A DNA stretch of 64,000 nucleotides from Clostridia bacterium (GCA_017481595.1 JAFUOY010000025.1:1-64000); one strand, 5' to 3'; positions 44,458 to 54,050 are shown, counted from the first letter of the stretch. The notes: a model not told the origin generated them from the letters alone. Numbers and translations: made by a program.

Positions 44458-44718
44458 TTATTTACCGTTCTGCTCGTTCAAAGCGGCTTCAACAGCGATA
44501 GCAAGCTGATCTGCGCAGGAGGTGGATCTCATACCGCAGGTGTTACCCTTTAAAATTTCGATAAGCTTGGTAGCCTCCATTCCCTCCACCAATTTGGATA
44601 TAGCCTTGAGGTTTCCGTTACATCCGCGAACGAATTTTACGTTTTTAACGATTCCGTCAGCCAGCTCAAAGGATATCTGGGATGAGCAGGTTCCCTTTGT
44701 ATTGTAGGTATATGTCAT
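44458..44718 (-). CDS. TSCPD-domain (TIGR03905-like) small protein
   Basis: An 86-residue protein opening MTYTYNTKGTCSSQISFEL, with cysteines in GTCSSQ, FVRGCNGN and the GNTCGMRSTSCADQL ending. This matches the four-cysteine TSCPD family, which also occurs at the C-terminus of class II ribonucleotide reductases and as free-standing proteins of unknown role. The ATG at 44718 has a CGGAGGAAA site; upstream in-frame starts lie beyond it. polA begins 4 bases downstream, implying co-expression. A metal- or nucleotide-related role is only inference. Confidence 0.8.
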   Translation of the reverse strand: MTYTYNTKGTCSSQISFELADGIVKNVKFVRGCNGNLKAISKLVEGMEATKLIEILKGNTCGMRSTSCADQLAIAVEAALNEQNGK

Positions 44719-44820
44719 ATTTTTTTCCTCCGATGAAAAAAAGTGTAGATTTTTTTGAATTTCTGTGCTAAAATGTTTCATATATACTATATTCTAACAA
44801 AAAACGGAGAAAATATCAAT

Positions 44821-45561
44821 ATGAGAATGAAAAAAAAGCGTCACGGAACGGAGAGAATTGCATTGCTTTCTCAATTGGTTTCAAGGGAGCCTGCTTCTCT
44901 TGTTAAAAGCGTGGAGACCGTGTACGGAAACAATAACCCCTTAAGAGTTGAAATCGGATGCGGTAAGGGTGATTTTATAAGGGGCAAAAGCGTGCAGGAG
45001 CCCGATTATAATTACCTCGCAATAGAGAAAATATCCGATGTTTGTACCGTTGCAACGGAAAAATACGCGGTATCAAGAGGTCTTGGCAATATGGCGGCAA
45101 ACGGAGGATGGCAAAAGCCCGACGGTACCATCTATCCCCTCGGCGGAGACGAGGTTGACTTTTCTGACTGCGATAAGGGTAACGTTCGCTTTTCCGTGGG
45201 AGATGCAGCGATGCTTCTTGCGGATTTCCCCGATAATTCCGTTGATGCAATTTATATAAACTTTTGCGACCCATGGGGCAAAAAAGGCTATGCAAAGCGC
45301 CGCCTTACCCACATAGGCTTTCTTGATATGTACTCAAGAATACTTGTAAAGGGCGGTAAGATACATTTTAAAACGGATAACAGAGAGCTTTTTGATTTCT
45401 CCCTCGAGCAGGTTGAGATATCAAAATTCGATCTTGAGTACAAAACCTACGATCTTCATAATTCCGATAAAAACGACGTCAATATAGAAACGGAATATGA
45501 AAGAAACTTCAGCGCCAAGGGCTTTAGTATAAATATGCTTATTGCAGAAAATAAGAAATGA
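44821..45561 (+). CDS. trmB: tRNA (guanine-N7-)-methyltransferase TrmB, with insertion
   Basis: AdoMet-dependent enzyme that makes m7G46 in tRNA. The 246-residue protein has the AdoMet loop VEIGCGKGDFI, the substrate motif INFCDPWGKKGYAKRRLTH and GKIHFKTDNRELF. Two oddities are visible. A roughly 25-35-residue insertion (NMAANGGWQKPDGTIYPLGG region, about 95-125) separates the second strand from the NVRFSVGDA strand. The usual PWxKxRHxKRRL motif reads PWGKKGYAKRRL, so the conserved His is replaced by Tyr. The ATG at 44821 follows CGGAGAAAA. Divergent from the TSCPD-polA operon. Confidence 0.9.
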   Translation: MRMKKKRHGTERIALLSQLVSREPASLVKSVETVYGNNNPLRVEIGCGKGDFIRGKSVQEPDYNYLAIEKISDVCTVATEKYAVSRGLGNMAANGGWQKPDGTIYPLGGDEVDFSDCDKGNVRFSVGDAAMLLADFPDNSVDAIYINFCDPWGKKGYAKRRLTHIGFLDMYSRILVKGGKIHFKTDNRELFDFSLEQVEISKFDLEYKTYDLHNSDKNDVNIETEYERNFSAKGFSINMLIAENKK

Positions 45562-45565
45562 TCTG

Positions 45566-45592
45566 ACAAAATCCTACCCTTTGCATACTATA
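45566..45592 (+). promoter_or_regulatory. Sigma-K-like promoter of dpaA-dpaB-cls
   Basis: AC, 16-base spacer, CATACTATA matches the mother-cell sigma-K pattern (AC ... CATANNNTA). An 8-bp inverted repeat TTATTGAG / CTCAATAA (45593-45615) follows at the expected transcription start. In B. subtilis spoVF is a sigma-K operon, which supports this reading. Confidence 0.55.
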
Positions 45593-45633
45593 TTATTGAG
45601 GTAAACTCTCAATAAAATATGTGAAGGAATGCT

Positions 45634-46395
45634 ATGGAAAAGATCAGTATAGCTTCAAAGGATAAAAGATTTATTTACGTTAAGGATATGCTTGTAAAAA
45701 GTGGGTACGGCTGTGAAATTTGCGAGCCGTACTCAAATTGCAACGGTGATATCTTGCTTCTTTCTCCCAAGGCGGAGCTTAGAGAAGATGAAATTGAAGC
45801 GATTTTTTTAAACGGAAAAAATATAAGGGCTGTGTTTACAGGACAGAGCAAAATTATAAAAAAGTATTTTGATGGAGCAATAATTGACTACTCGGATGAC
45901 GAAGCATTTCTCCTTGAAAACGCTTATATAACGGCACAATGTGCAATCAGAAGGACACTTGAGGATATTGACTCTGTAATATATGGTAAGAACGCGCTTG
46001 TCATAGGATACGGAAGAATAGGAAAATATCTTGCGTCGATGCTGAAATCACTTGGTGCCGTTGTTTTTGTTTTGGCAAGAAGAGAAGAAAGCCTTAAGGA
46101 TGCTGAGCTTTCGGGAATGAAGCCCTGCGTGATTTCTGATATTGATCCGAAAAGTTTAGATTTGGTTTATAATACCGTGCCATATAAAATAATAAGTAAG
46201 GATATAAGTGATAATTTTTCAAAGGATTCTCTTATTATGGAGCTTGCGTCGGGCAGCGGAGGATTTGAGGACGAAAACGTCGCAGTAAAGGCGCTCGGAT
46301 TACCAGGGAAATATATGCCAAAAAGCGCGGCAAAAGCAATATATGACCTTGTACATCGTTTTCTTTCACAACATAGTGAAAGGAGAAATATATGA
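45634..46395 (+). CDS. dpaA: Dipicolinate synthase subunit A
   Basis: With DpaB it makes dipicolinic acid from a lysine-pathway intermediate for the spore core. The 253-residue protein has a Rossmann NAD(P) site, ALVIGYGRIGKYLASMLKSLG (about 123-143), preceded by the AYITAQCAIRRTL helix, and a C-terminal LASGSGGFEDE and PGKYMPKSAAKAIYDLV region typical of SpoVFA. It is about 40 residues shorter than B. subtilis SpoVFA, mainly at the N-terminus. It overlaps dpaB by 4 bases (ATGA). AAGGAATG is the ribosome-binding site. The promoter fits late mother-cell expression. Confidence 0.88.
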   Translation: MEKISIASKDKRFIYVKDMLVKSGYGCEICEPYSNCNGDILLLSPKAELREDEIEAIFLNGKNIRAVFTGQSKIIKKYFDGAIIDYSDDEAFLLENAYITAQCAIRRTLEDIDSVIYGKNALVIGYGRIGKYLASMLKSLGAVVFVLARREESLKDAELSGMKPCVISDIDPKSLDLVYNTVPYKIISKDISDNFSKDSLIMELASGSGGFEDENVAVKALGLPGKYMPKSAAKAIYDLVHRFLSQHSERRNI

Positions 46396-46955
46396 TAGGA
46401 TATGCTTTTTGCGGCTCCTTTTGTACTCACAAGGAGAGCCTTGACGTTCTTTCCTCCCTTGTAAAAAAAGGGTACGAGATACTGCCCATAATGAGCGAAA
46501 ATGTTTACTCTACGGACACTCGCTTCGGCAAGGCGGCGGACCTTATAAGCAAAGTGGAAAGCATAACGGGTCACAGGGTGATCCATTCAATAGTGGATGC
46601 CGAGGTGCTTGGACCGAAGATAAAGCTTGACGCAATGGTGGTAGCCCCCTGTACGGGCAACACTCTTGCAAAGATAGCAAGGGGAATTACGGATACCTCC
46701 GTTACAATGGCGGTAAAGGCGCATTTGCGCTCCGACAGACCTACTGTAATTACTCTTTGCTCAAACGATGCCCTTTCTGCAAATCTGCAGAACATAAGTA
46801 TATTACTTGAAAGAAAATGCGTGTTTTTTACACCAATGAAGCAGGATGATCCGTTATCAAAGCCACATTCGCTTGTGTCGGATTTTTCCCTTGTGGAAAA
46901 AACACTTGAATACGCGCTTGAGCTTCGACAGCTAAGACCCCTGTTCATTACGTAA
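46392..46955 (+). CDS. dpaB: Dipicolinate synthase subunit B
   Basis: Flavoprotein-fold partner of DpaA. The 187-residue protein starts MIGYAFCGSFCTHKESLD and contains MVVAPCTGNTLAKIARGITD and PTVITLCSNDALS, the signature of SpoVFB in the flavoprotein/HFCD superfamily. Length is close to the B. subtilis protein (about 200). Translational coupling with dpaA through the overlapping stop/start codons is visible, and cls begins 17 bases after its stop. Presence of both subunits supports true endospore formation with Ca-DPA. Confidence 0.93.
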   Translation: MIGYAFCGSFCTHKESLDVLSSLVKKGYEILPIMSENVYSTDTRFGKAADLISKVESITGHRVIHSIVDAEVLGPKIKLDAMVVAPCTGNTLAKIARGITDTSVTMAVKAHLRSDRPTVITLCSNDALSANLQNISILLERKCVFFTPMKQDDPLSKPHSLVSDFSLVEKTLEYALELRQLRPLFIT

Positions 46956-46972
46956 AAAGAAAGGACCAATAT

Positions 46973-48475
46973 ATGAGGAAGTTAAAATCTATGTTAAGCA
47001 GCAAGGCTATGATCACGGCGGTGCTTTTGCTGATACAGTTTGCGCTGATATTTCTTATTCAGATAAGGTTCAGCAATCTTTTCGTCTATTATTATTTCAT
47101 CTCCTTCGGTATTGCCGTGCTTTTAAGCATAAGGGTTATAAACAGAAAAATGAATTCGGGCTATAAAATTGCGTGGATTCTGATGCTTCTTGTATTTCCC
47201 ACCTTTGGTCCGTGGCTCTATGTAACTCTGAACGGAGATACATTCAAAAAGATCAGCGTAAAAAAAATCAGTAAAATCGAGCAATCCGTAAAGGAGCGCT
47301 TTGGAGAGGGAGAAAGCTTTTTCTTTGACAAGGAATACGGCAGACTGTTGTCCGATTATATAAGAAATTACAGTTTTTCGACACCTGTAAAAAATACAAG
47401 CAGCAAGTATTTCAAAAGCGGTGAGGACTTTTTTGAATCCTTAAAAAACGACCTTTTGGGAGCGGAGCATCATATCTATATGGAATATTTTATAATCCGT
47501 AACGGATATATGTGGAACGAGATAAAGAAAATACTTGCCGAAAAGGTAAAGGCAGGAGTAGATGTAAGGATACTCGTTGACGATTTTGGCAGCATAGACG
47601 GATTTTCCAAAAAGGAAAAGAGAAGCATAAGGGAGGCGGGCATAAAGATAAAATTTTTTAATCCTTTCGTGCCGATAATCACCACCGTGCTTAATAACAG
47701 AGACCACAGAAAAATATGCGTAATAGACACGAAGATAGCCTATTGCGGCGGAGTAAATATAGCGGACGAATATATAAATCTTGATGAAAAATACGGATAT
47801 TTCAAGGATAGCGGAATAGCTATGTACGGCGAAGCATCTTATAATTTCGAGGTGTTCTTCTTAAGCCTTTGGAAATATGTTTCATCAGGGGAAACCGAAA
47901 TCGTAAGACCCGAATATCCAAGGATTGACGCGGGAATATTTCAACCCTATGCCGATCACCCTACAGATGATGAGTTCATATCGAAAAATATCTATATGAA
48001 TATGATAAACAGAGCGGAGAAATACGTCTACATCAGCACACCGTATTTTGCGGTTGACGACGAGATACTTACCTCCATTCTGAATTCTGCAAAATCGGGA
48101 GTTGACGTCCGCCTTATTCTACCTCATATTCCCGATAAGATACTTGTTAACCAGGTTGCAAAATCACACTATAAAACCTTGATATCGGCAGGCGTAAAGG
48201 TTTACGAATACGAAAAGGGCTTTAATCATTCAAAGCTTGTGGTGGTGGATGATACCATGGCTACGGTTGGCAGCGTCAATTTCGATTACAGAAGCTTTTA
48301 CTTAAGCTATGAGTGTGGAGTATGGATGTACAGAACCGACTCCATCCCCTCAGTAAAAGAGGATTTTCTTGATATGATGGAAAAAAGCATTGAAATCACG
48401 GAGGAAAAGGCAAAGACTAACTTTATCGTCCGTATCTTCAGAGGAATATTGGCGGCATTTTCACCTATGTTTTAA
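46973..48475 (+). CDS. cls: Cardiolipin synthase (phospholipase D family)
   Basis: Membrane enzyme joining two phosphatidylglycerols to give cardiolipin. Its 500 residues carry two N-terminal TM helices (about 14-32, 38-58), a PLDNc-like region (MLLVFPTFGPWLYV) and two HKD motifs: HRKICVID...GGVN (about 243) and HSKLVVVD...GSVN (about 420). The position, 17 bases after dpaB with no terminator or promoter between, puts it in the dipicolinate operon. Some Cls/PLD paralogs serve sporulation membranes; whether this is the housekeeping or a spore-specific copy is not known. Confidence 0.93.
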   Translation: MRKLKSMLSSKAMITAVLLLIQFALIFLIQIRFSNLFVYYYFISFGIAVLLSIRVINRKMNSGYKIAWILMLLVFPTFGPWLYVTLNGDTFKKISVKKISKIEQSVKERFGEGESFFFDKEYGRLLSDYIRNYSFSTPVKNTSSKYFKSGEDFFESLKNDLLGAEHHIYMEYFIIRNGYMWNEIKKILAEKVKAGVDVRILVDDFGSIDGFSKKEKRSIREAGIKIKFFNPFVPIITTVLNNRDHRKICVIDTKIAYCGGVNIADEYINLDEKYGYFKDSGIAMYGEASYNFEVFFLSLWKYVSSGETEIVRPEYPRIDAGIFQPYADHPTDDEFISKNIYMNMINRAEKYVYISTPYFAVDDEILTSILNSAKSGVDVRLILPHIPDKILVNQVAKSHYKTLISAGVKVYEYEKGFNHSKLVVVDDTMATVGSVNFDYRSFYLSYECGVWMYRTDSIPSVKEDFLDMMEKSIEITEEKAKTNFIVRIFRGILAAFSPMF

Positions 48476-48476
48476 T

Positions 48477-48513
48477 AAAAAACCGTTCTCCCAAGCAGGA
48501 AGAACGGTTTTTG
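48477..48513. terminator. Bidirectional terminator between cls and trmL
   Basis: A 12-bp stem AAAAACCGTTCT / AGAACGGTTTTT with an 11-base loop, between convergent genes. Confidence 0.85.
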
Positions 48514-48535
48514 TTTTGGGTTTTTAGCTTAAATA

Positions 48536-49021
48536 TCAGATCAGTCCGCCCTCGTCACTAAGATTTGGAAAATCCTTCTGACGAAGATATTCATATGCGG
48601 CAATGGCTGCGGAGTTTGACTGGTTAAGGGAGCGAAGTCCCGCCTTCATTGGAATACGAACGCACTTTTCGGGATGCTTAAGTAAAAGCTCCTCGGGAAG
48701 CCCAACGCTTTCCCTGCCGAAAAAGAAAAATACCTTTTCTCCGTATTCTATGTCCGTGTGCCTTTTACTCGCCTTTTTGGTAAAGAGATAAAATTCACAC
48801 GCAGGATTCTTTTCAAAAAACTCCTCAATATTTTCGTAATAGTGTATATCAAGGTGATACCAATAGTCCATTCCCGCGCGCTTTAGCTTGGAATCGTCTA
48901 TTTTAAATCCAAAGGGCTTTATCATATGTAGGGATGCGCCTGTTGCCGCGCAGGTCCTTGCAATATTACCCGTGTTCTGGGGAATTTCGGGCTCTAAGAG
49001 AACTAAATTAAGCTGATTCAT
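48536..49021 (-). CDS. trmL: tRNA (cytidine/uridine-34-2'-O)-methyltransferase TrmL
   Basis: SPOUT (trefoil-knot) methylase that modifies the wobble ribose of leucine tRNAs. The 161-residue protein shows motif 1 EPEIPQNTGNIARTCAATG, the knot motifs FFFGRESVGLPEE (about 98-110) and CVRIPMKAGLRSLNQSNSAAI (about 119-139). Length and motifs match TrmL/YibK/CspR. Monocistronic and convergent with cls. The ATG has an AAGGATTTT site upstream. Confidence 0.95.
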   Translation of the reverse strand: MNQLNLVLLEPEIPQNTGNIARTCAATGASLHMIKPFGFKIDDSKLKRAGMDYWYHLDIHYYENIEEFFEKNPACEFYLFTKKASKRHTDIEYGEKVFFFFGRESVGLPEELLLKHPEKCVRIPMKAGLRSLNQSNSAAIAAYEYLRQKDFPNLSDEGGLI

Positions 49022-49219
49022 AAAAAATCCTTCATAAAAACGTACTTTTTTACATATTTTACCGCACTTTTTCCATTAAATCAATGAATTTTAGGTGAAA
49101 AAAATAAAAATTTTCAAATACGTATGGAAATTATAAGTTTTTTATAGTAAAATAATAGAGTATACTTTTTTATAACTATAAACCTATATTGAAAGGACGC
49201 CCTTTGTGGCGATATTGAA

Positions 49220-51955
49220 ATGGGACTTATTCAAAAGATTTTCGGTTCATACAGTGACCATCAGATAAAAAAGATAACTCCTACGGTTGACAAAATAGAG
49301 GCCCTTGCGCCTACCTTTGCGTCTATGTCCGATGCGGATATGCGCGCTATGACTGACAAATTCAAGGAAAGACTTAAAAACGGAGAAACTCTTGACGACA
49401 TTTTACCCGAGGCGTTTGCCCTCGTTCGCGAGGCGGCGGACAGAGTCCTTGGTAAAAGACCATTCAGAGTTCAGCTTATGTGCGGTATTTTGCTTCACCA
49501 GGGCAGAGTAGCGGAAATGAAAACGGGTGAGGGTAAGACCCTCGTTGCTGTTATGCCCTCTTACCTTAACGCATTGACGGGTAAGGGTGTTCACGTCGTT
49601 ACGGTAAATGATTACCTTGCGCGTCTTGGCTGTGAGGAAATGGGCAGAGTACACGAATTTTTGGGACTTACCACAGGACTTGTAATTCACGGTCAGACCA
49701 AGGAAGAAAAGCAGAGGGCGTACCGCTGCGATATTACCTACGGTACCAATAATGAGTTCGGATTTGACTACCTTCGTGATAATATGGTCATCTACAAGGA
49801 GCATATGAGTCAGAGAGGACACGCCTTTGCCATAGTTGACGAGGTGGACTCCATTCTTATAGACGAGGCAAGAACTCCTCTTATCATTTCGGGCGCAGGC
49901 AGTAAGTCAAACGAGCTTTACGAGAGGGCTAACAGCTTTTTGCTCACTCTTAAAAAGATAGTTGTTAAGGAGCTTGATCCTAAAAATCCCTACGACGACG
50001 TAGTACAGGACTATATGGTTGATGAAAAGGCAAAGACCGCGGTGCTTACAAAGCACGGTATTGCCAAGGCAGAAGCATTTTTTGGTATCGAAAACCTTTC
50101 CGCACCCGAAAACTCGGAGCTTTATCACCATATTCAGCAGGCTATGAGGGCTCACGGTAATATGTTCCGTGATACCGACTACGTTATAAAGGACGGACAG
50201 GTAATTATCGTTGATACCTTTACGGGCCGTCTTATGCCCGGCAGACGTTATTCAGATGGCTTGCATCAGGCTATTGAGGCAAAGGAAGGGGTAAAGGTTC
50301 AGCACGAAAACAGAACCATTGCCACAATAACCTTCCAGAACTATTTCAGAATGTATAAAAAGCTTTCGGGTATGACGGGTACCGCTCTTTCGGAGGAATC
50401 CGAATTCAGAGAAATATACGGTCTTGACGTTGTGGTAGTTCCTACAAACAAGCCTATGATACGTGTTGACCTCCCCGACGCTATATACAAGACGATCGAC
50501 GGCAAGGAAAGAGCCATAATCGAGAAGATCAAGGAATGTCACGCAAAGGGACAGCCCGTTCTTGTCGGTACTGTTTCCATTGAAAAATCGGAAAAGCTTT
50601 CCTCCAAGCTTAAGGGCGCAAGAATACCTCATACCGTCCTTAACGCAAAGTATCATGAAAGAGAAGCGGAAATAGTTGCTCAGGCAGGTAAGTACGGCGC
50701 CGTTACCATTTCCACCAATATGGCGGGACGCGGTACCGATATTATGCTTGGCGGTAATGCGGAATTTCTTGCTAAGAGCGAAATGAGAAAGCAGGGCTAT
50801 GACGAGGAAATGATAGCTCTCGCAACAGGCAGCTCACAGTCTGTATCCGAGGAGGTTTTTGCCGCCCGTGACGTATTTAATCAGCTTTACAGAAAGTACA
50901 AGGAGGAGATCGAGCCCGAGGCGCAGAAGGTAAGAGAAGCGGGCGGTCTTTATATCATAGGTACTGAAAGACACGAAAGCAGACGTATAGACAATCAGTT
51001 AAGAGGACGCTCCGGACGTCAGGGTGACCCGGGCGTGTCCAAGTTCTATCTTTCCCTCGAGGACGATCTTATGCGTTTGTTCGGCGGTGAAAGAATGTAT
51101 AAGATGGTAAGCGCCCTCGGACTTGACGAGGATACTCCCATTGAGGCGCGCCTCCTTTCAGGCAGCATTGAAAATGCCCAGAAGAATATAGAAGACCGAA
51201 ACTTCCAGAGAAGAAAGACGGTCCTTTCATACGACGACGTAATGAATCAGATGAGAAACGTTATCTATTCACAGCGCGCGGCAGTTCTTAACGGTGATGA
51301 CCTTAAGGCAAAGATCGAGGAAATGATCAGATCCTCAATTTCCGACTCCGTTGACTTCTTCGATAACGAGGACGGCTTCGATGTAGAGGGACTTAAGCAG
51401 AAGTATATGAATCTTCTTTGCAGTCCCGAGGATTTCACGGATGAGAAGCTTGACAAGGCTGAGGTTTGTGACGAGCTTATTGACAGAGCCCTTAAGCTCT
51501 GGGCAAGTAAGGATGAGCTCTTTGGCGAGGAAAACGCAAGAGAGATAGAAAGAGTAATTCTTCTTCGCAACGTAGACGAAAAGTGGATGGATCATCTTGA
51601 GGTTATGGATGACCTTCGCGAATCCATAGGACTCCAGGCGTACGCCCAGAGAAATCCCTTGACGGAATATAAGATCGCGGGCGCGGATTGCTTTGATGAA
51701 ATGATACTTTCCATCCGTGACGATACGGTACGCGGCATTCTTTCCGCTATGCCGAGAGAAAAAATACAGCGCGTACAGGTTGCAAGACCCCACGATGAGG
51801 GATTTGTAAATACTGCGGCAGGACAGAAGAGAGTAGTTCGTACCGCCGCGCCTAAGAAAAATCCTCCCAAGGTGGGAGTAAACGATCCTTGTCCCTGCGG
51901 CAGCGGAAAGAAATATAAAAAGTGCTGCGGCGCAGTGGGCAGAAATCAGGAGTGA
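49220..51955 (+). CDS. secA: Protein translocase ATPase SecA
   Basis: Motor that pushes preproteins through SecYEG. The 911-residue protein has Walker [13 protein letters not shown] (about 98-109), Walker [19 protein letters not shown], the preprotein cross-linking domain, motif [10 protein letters not shown], motif [13 protein letters not shown], and a C-terminal zinc finger ([15 protein letters not shown]) after a basic linker. The zinc tail binds SecB or ribosomes in other species. The ATG follows a weak GATATT region but aligns with the family start [10 protein letters not shown]. prfB, which usually follows secA in Firmicutes, is absent; two membrane proteins follow instead. Confidence 0.98.
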   Translation: MGLIQKIFGSYSDHQIKKITPTVDKIEALAPTFASMSDADMRAMTDKFKERLKNGETLDDILPEAFALVREAADRVLGKRPFRVQLMCGILLHQGRVAEMKTGEGKTLVAVMPSYLNALTGKGVHVVTVNDYLARLGCEEMGRVHEFLGLTTGLVIHGQTKEEKQRAYRCDITYGTNNEFGFDYLRDNMVIYKEHMSQRGHAFAIVDEVDSILIDEARTPLIISGAGSKSNELYERANSFLLTLKKIVVKELDPKNPYDDVVQDYMVDEKAKTAVLTKHGIAKAEAFFGIENLSAPENSELYHHIQQAMRAHGNMFRDTDYVIKDGQVIIVDTFTGRLMPGRRYSDGLHQAIEAKEGVKVQHENRTIATITFQNYFRMYKKLSGMTGTALSEESEFREIYGLDVVVVPTNKPMIRVDLPDAIYKTIDGKERAIIEKIKECHAKGQPVLVGTVSIEKSEKLSSKLKGARIPHTVLNAKYHEREAEIVAQAGKYGAVTISTNMAGRGTDIMLGGNAEFLAKSEMRKQGYDEEMIALATGSSQSVSEEVFAARDVFNQLYRKYKEEIEPEAQKVREAGGLYIIGTERHESRRIDNQLRGRSGRQGDPGVSKFYLSLEDDLMRLFGGERMYKMVSALGLDEDTPIEARLLSGSIENAQKNIEDRNFQRRKTVLSYDDVMNQMRNVIYSQRAAVLNGDDLKAKIEEMIRSSISDSVDFFDNEDGFDVEGLKQKYMNLLCSPEDFTDEKLDKAEVCDELIDRALKLWASKDELFGEENAREIERVILLRNVDEKWMDHLEVMDDLRESIGLQAYAQRNPLTEYKIAGADCFDEMILSIRDDTVRGILSAMPREKIQRVQVARPHDEGFVNTAAGQKRVVRTAAPKKNPPKVGVNDPCPCGSGKKYKKCCGAVGRNQE

Positions 51956-51959
51956 TAAT

Positions 51960-52610
51960 ATGGGCTTTGGAATAATGTTTTTGGGATATTTCTTTATGTA
52001 TATAGGCAGCTTTACTGCTCTTAGCACTTATACTGCTATTGTGGGCGCTGCCGTTATACTGTTTTCCCTTAAAGAGCTTATATATCAGAATAAATGCTTT
52101 TTGGCAAGCGCGATAGTATCGATTTTGCTTGTTTTCGACGCTATAGCCGTGGTTTTTGTGGACTTGTTTTTGTCGGACACGTCCCTTGCCTACAGCATTT
52201 TGTTCTACTCCCGCGATATTCTTGCGGCGATCCTTAACGTTATGCTTATGGTATCAATACTCCTTATATCAAAGGAGGTAAAGCTTCCTAAAATCCAGGC
52301 AAAATCCATAATTACTATTTTATTTATAGGTATATACGCTTTATTCACCGTCCTTTGCAACACCGCTTTTGCAAATAATGAGCTTATGCAGAGCAGATTT
52401 TATCCCGTATCAGTAGCGTGTCAGTTTATTGCCGCGGTAATGGGACTTATCACCGTCTTCAACTCATATATGAGAATATGCTACGAGGATGATAAGGATA
52501 TGACGAAGAAAACGGGCGTATCCCCAATGGACTTTTTGAACGATAAGCTTAATGTGGCTATGACACCTAAGGAAAAAAGAATGAACAATGATAGGAAAAA
52601 GAAAAAATGA
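51960..52610 (+). CDS. Unknown six-TM membrane protein after secA
   Basis: Unrecognised 216-residue integral membrane protein with about six hydrophobic segments (roughly 3-20, 22-38, 44-70, 80-103, 115-137, 150-168) and a basic lysine-rich cytoplasmic tail (MTPKEKRMNNDRKKKK). It begins 4 bases after the secA stop (GGAGTGATA supplies the ribosome-binding site inside secA) and overlaps the next gene by 4 bases. Translation is thus chained from secA through both. Nothing identifies a function; the coupling suggests an envelope role. Confidence 0.7.
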   Translation: MGFGIMFLGYFFMYIGSFTALSTYTAIVGAAVILFSLKELIYQNKCFLASAIVSILLVFDAIAVVFVDLFLSDTSLAYSILFYSRDILAAILNVMLMVSILLISKEVKLPKIQAKSIITILFIGIYALFTVLCNTAFANNELMQSRFYPVSVACQFIAAVMGLITVFNSYMRICYEDDKDMTKKTGVSPMDFLNDKLNVAMTPKEKRMNNDRKKKK

Positions 52611-53920
52611 AAGTAAAGTATTTTATTCTTTCGGCTATATTCTTATTTAACCCCTTAATAAGCGTTATAGACATCCTTCCCGACTTTTTAGGATATTATT
52701 TTCTTATGAAGGCGTTTACGCCTACGTCTTATATCTTTGATAATGCATCGGACCTTTACGATTCCATAAAGAGAATGATGATAATAGGCGTAATAAAATT
52801 CTTCAGTACCTTTTTAATATTCGTAACGGATACGACTATGGCTCTTGTTCTGTCCTTCGGCTTTGCCATTGTTGAGCTTATATACGGTATTACAATGCTT
52901 GTAAAGCTCTTTGATGTAACATCATATATCAGATTGAGATATGATAACAACGCCTCAACCGCATCGGCAGAGAGAATGAAGAGATTTTCCGTATTCTTTC
53001 TTATCGCTAAGCTCGTTCTTGGATTTGTCCCCGATCTTACCGCCCTTACCATAAGTGACTCAAGCTTTAAAACAGACCTTACAAGATTCCGCCCCGTGCT
53101 GTTTTTAATGTCGGCTCTTGTGGCTCTTGTTTTGGGAATTATTTGGCTTATAGGGTATACAAGGTTCTTTAAAAACGCGTTTTCGACTCAGCTCCTTGAA
53201 AGAGTAGAAGGGGAGTATAACGAGCAAAAGGCTCTGCGTCCGGGACTTTTTATGGCAAAGGACTATATTTTTGCCATTAAACTTATGTCAGTTGGAGTCT
53301 TGTTTGTGTTTGATATGAGCATAGATTCGTTAAATATCTTCTTAGACGCTATTTTCTCCTTCCTTTGCATCCTGGCATTCCGTTCCTTAATTAAAAAGGG
53401 ATACGTTATAAAGGGTAAAGAGGAAAAAAGATTCTTTACAGTTGCCTCCGTACATATCTGCCTTAATATTATCAATTTTATTGCCTCGGTAATATATTTT
53501 GATAACTGCGATATGTATTACGTTTACAGAGAGCTTGAGGAATTTTTAAAATACCTTCCTATCGGTATTATCACCGTTGCGGAGTCAGCCCTTTTACTTA
53601 TGGAAATAGTCTGGATGCTTCGCCTTCTTCAGAAATATACCGTACCGAATATCTGGGAATACAAGAGATATTTTGCGGAAAGAAGCGTAGACGGATTTGT
53701 GGACGAATATAAGGAGAGGAGCCATAGCTTTTCTAAAACCGCCTATATCTTTGCGGCTATAGCTATCGTTTATTTTGTATTCTATACCTTTATAAGACCT
53801 CTTAATGAAAATTTTGCATTAGGTAATTATCTTACGTCAATTGTCTTCATTATTATATTTAAGAGGGCGCTTAACTACACCTCCGACAGAGTTTATCTTA
53901 CTGTTTACAGGTATTCATAA
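52607..53920 (+). CDS. Unknown polytopic membrane protein
   Basis: A 437-residue protein with about 10-11 hydrophobic segments. The N-terminus contains FNPLISVIDILPDFLGYYFLMKAF, an arrangement I associate with uncharacterised Firmicute membrane proteins, without a known function. Internal charged loops (RYDNNASTASAERMKR; ERVEGEYNEQKALRPG; FAERSVDGFVDEYKERS) alternate with helices. A 4-base ATGA overlap couples it to the preceding gene, and a terminator follows. Substrate and role unknown. Confidence 0.7.
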   Translation: MKVKYFILSAIFLFNPLISVIDILPDFLGYYFLMKAFTPTSYIFDNASDLYDSIKRMMIIGVIKFFSTFLIFVTDTTMALVLSFGFAIVELIYGITMLVKLFDVTSYIRLRYDNNASTASAERMKRFSVFFLIAKLVLGFVPDLTALTISDSSFKTDLTRFRPVLFLMSALVALVLGIIWLIGYTRFFKNAFSTQLLERVEGEYNEQKALRPGLFMAKDYIFAIKLMSVGVLFVFDMSIDSLNIFLDAIFSFLCILAFRSLIKKGYVIKGKEEKRFFTVASVHICLNIINFIASVIYFDNCDMYYVYRELEEFLKYLPIGIITVAESALLLMEIVWMLRLLQKYTVPNIWEYKRYFAERSVDGFVDEYKERSHSFSKTAYIFAAIAIVYFVFYTFIRPLNENFALGNYLTSIVFIIIFKRALNYTSDRVYLTVYRYS

Positions 53921-53933
53921 AATAAAAAATAAT

Positions 53934-53968
53934 GGGGCTTTGCGCGTTTGCAAGCCCCTTTATTTTTG
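53934..53968 (+). terminator. Terminator of the secA operon
   Basis: GGGGCTT(T)GC / GCAAGCCCC stem with a one-base bulge and 6-base loop, followed by TTTATTTTT. Confidence 0.8.
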
Positions 53969-53999
53969 GCGTTTGCATAATATGAAAAGGTTTCCAAAT

Positions 54000-54050
54000 C
54001 AACATCTTGTGCTCTAAAAAAGCAGATTTATGATTTTGCACAAAATGTTG
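54000..54050. promoter_or_regulatory. Distal pair of NrdR-box-like sites
   Basis: CAACATCTTG (54000-54009) and CAAAATGTTG (54041-54050) each match 8 of 10 core positions of the NrdR box CWATATATWG. They form a 12-bp near-perfect inverted repeat (AACATCTTGTGC with GCACAAAATGTT). Centres are 41 bases apart, about four helical turns. Confidence 0.4.
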
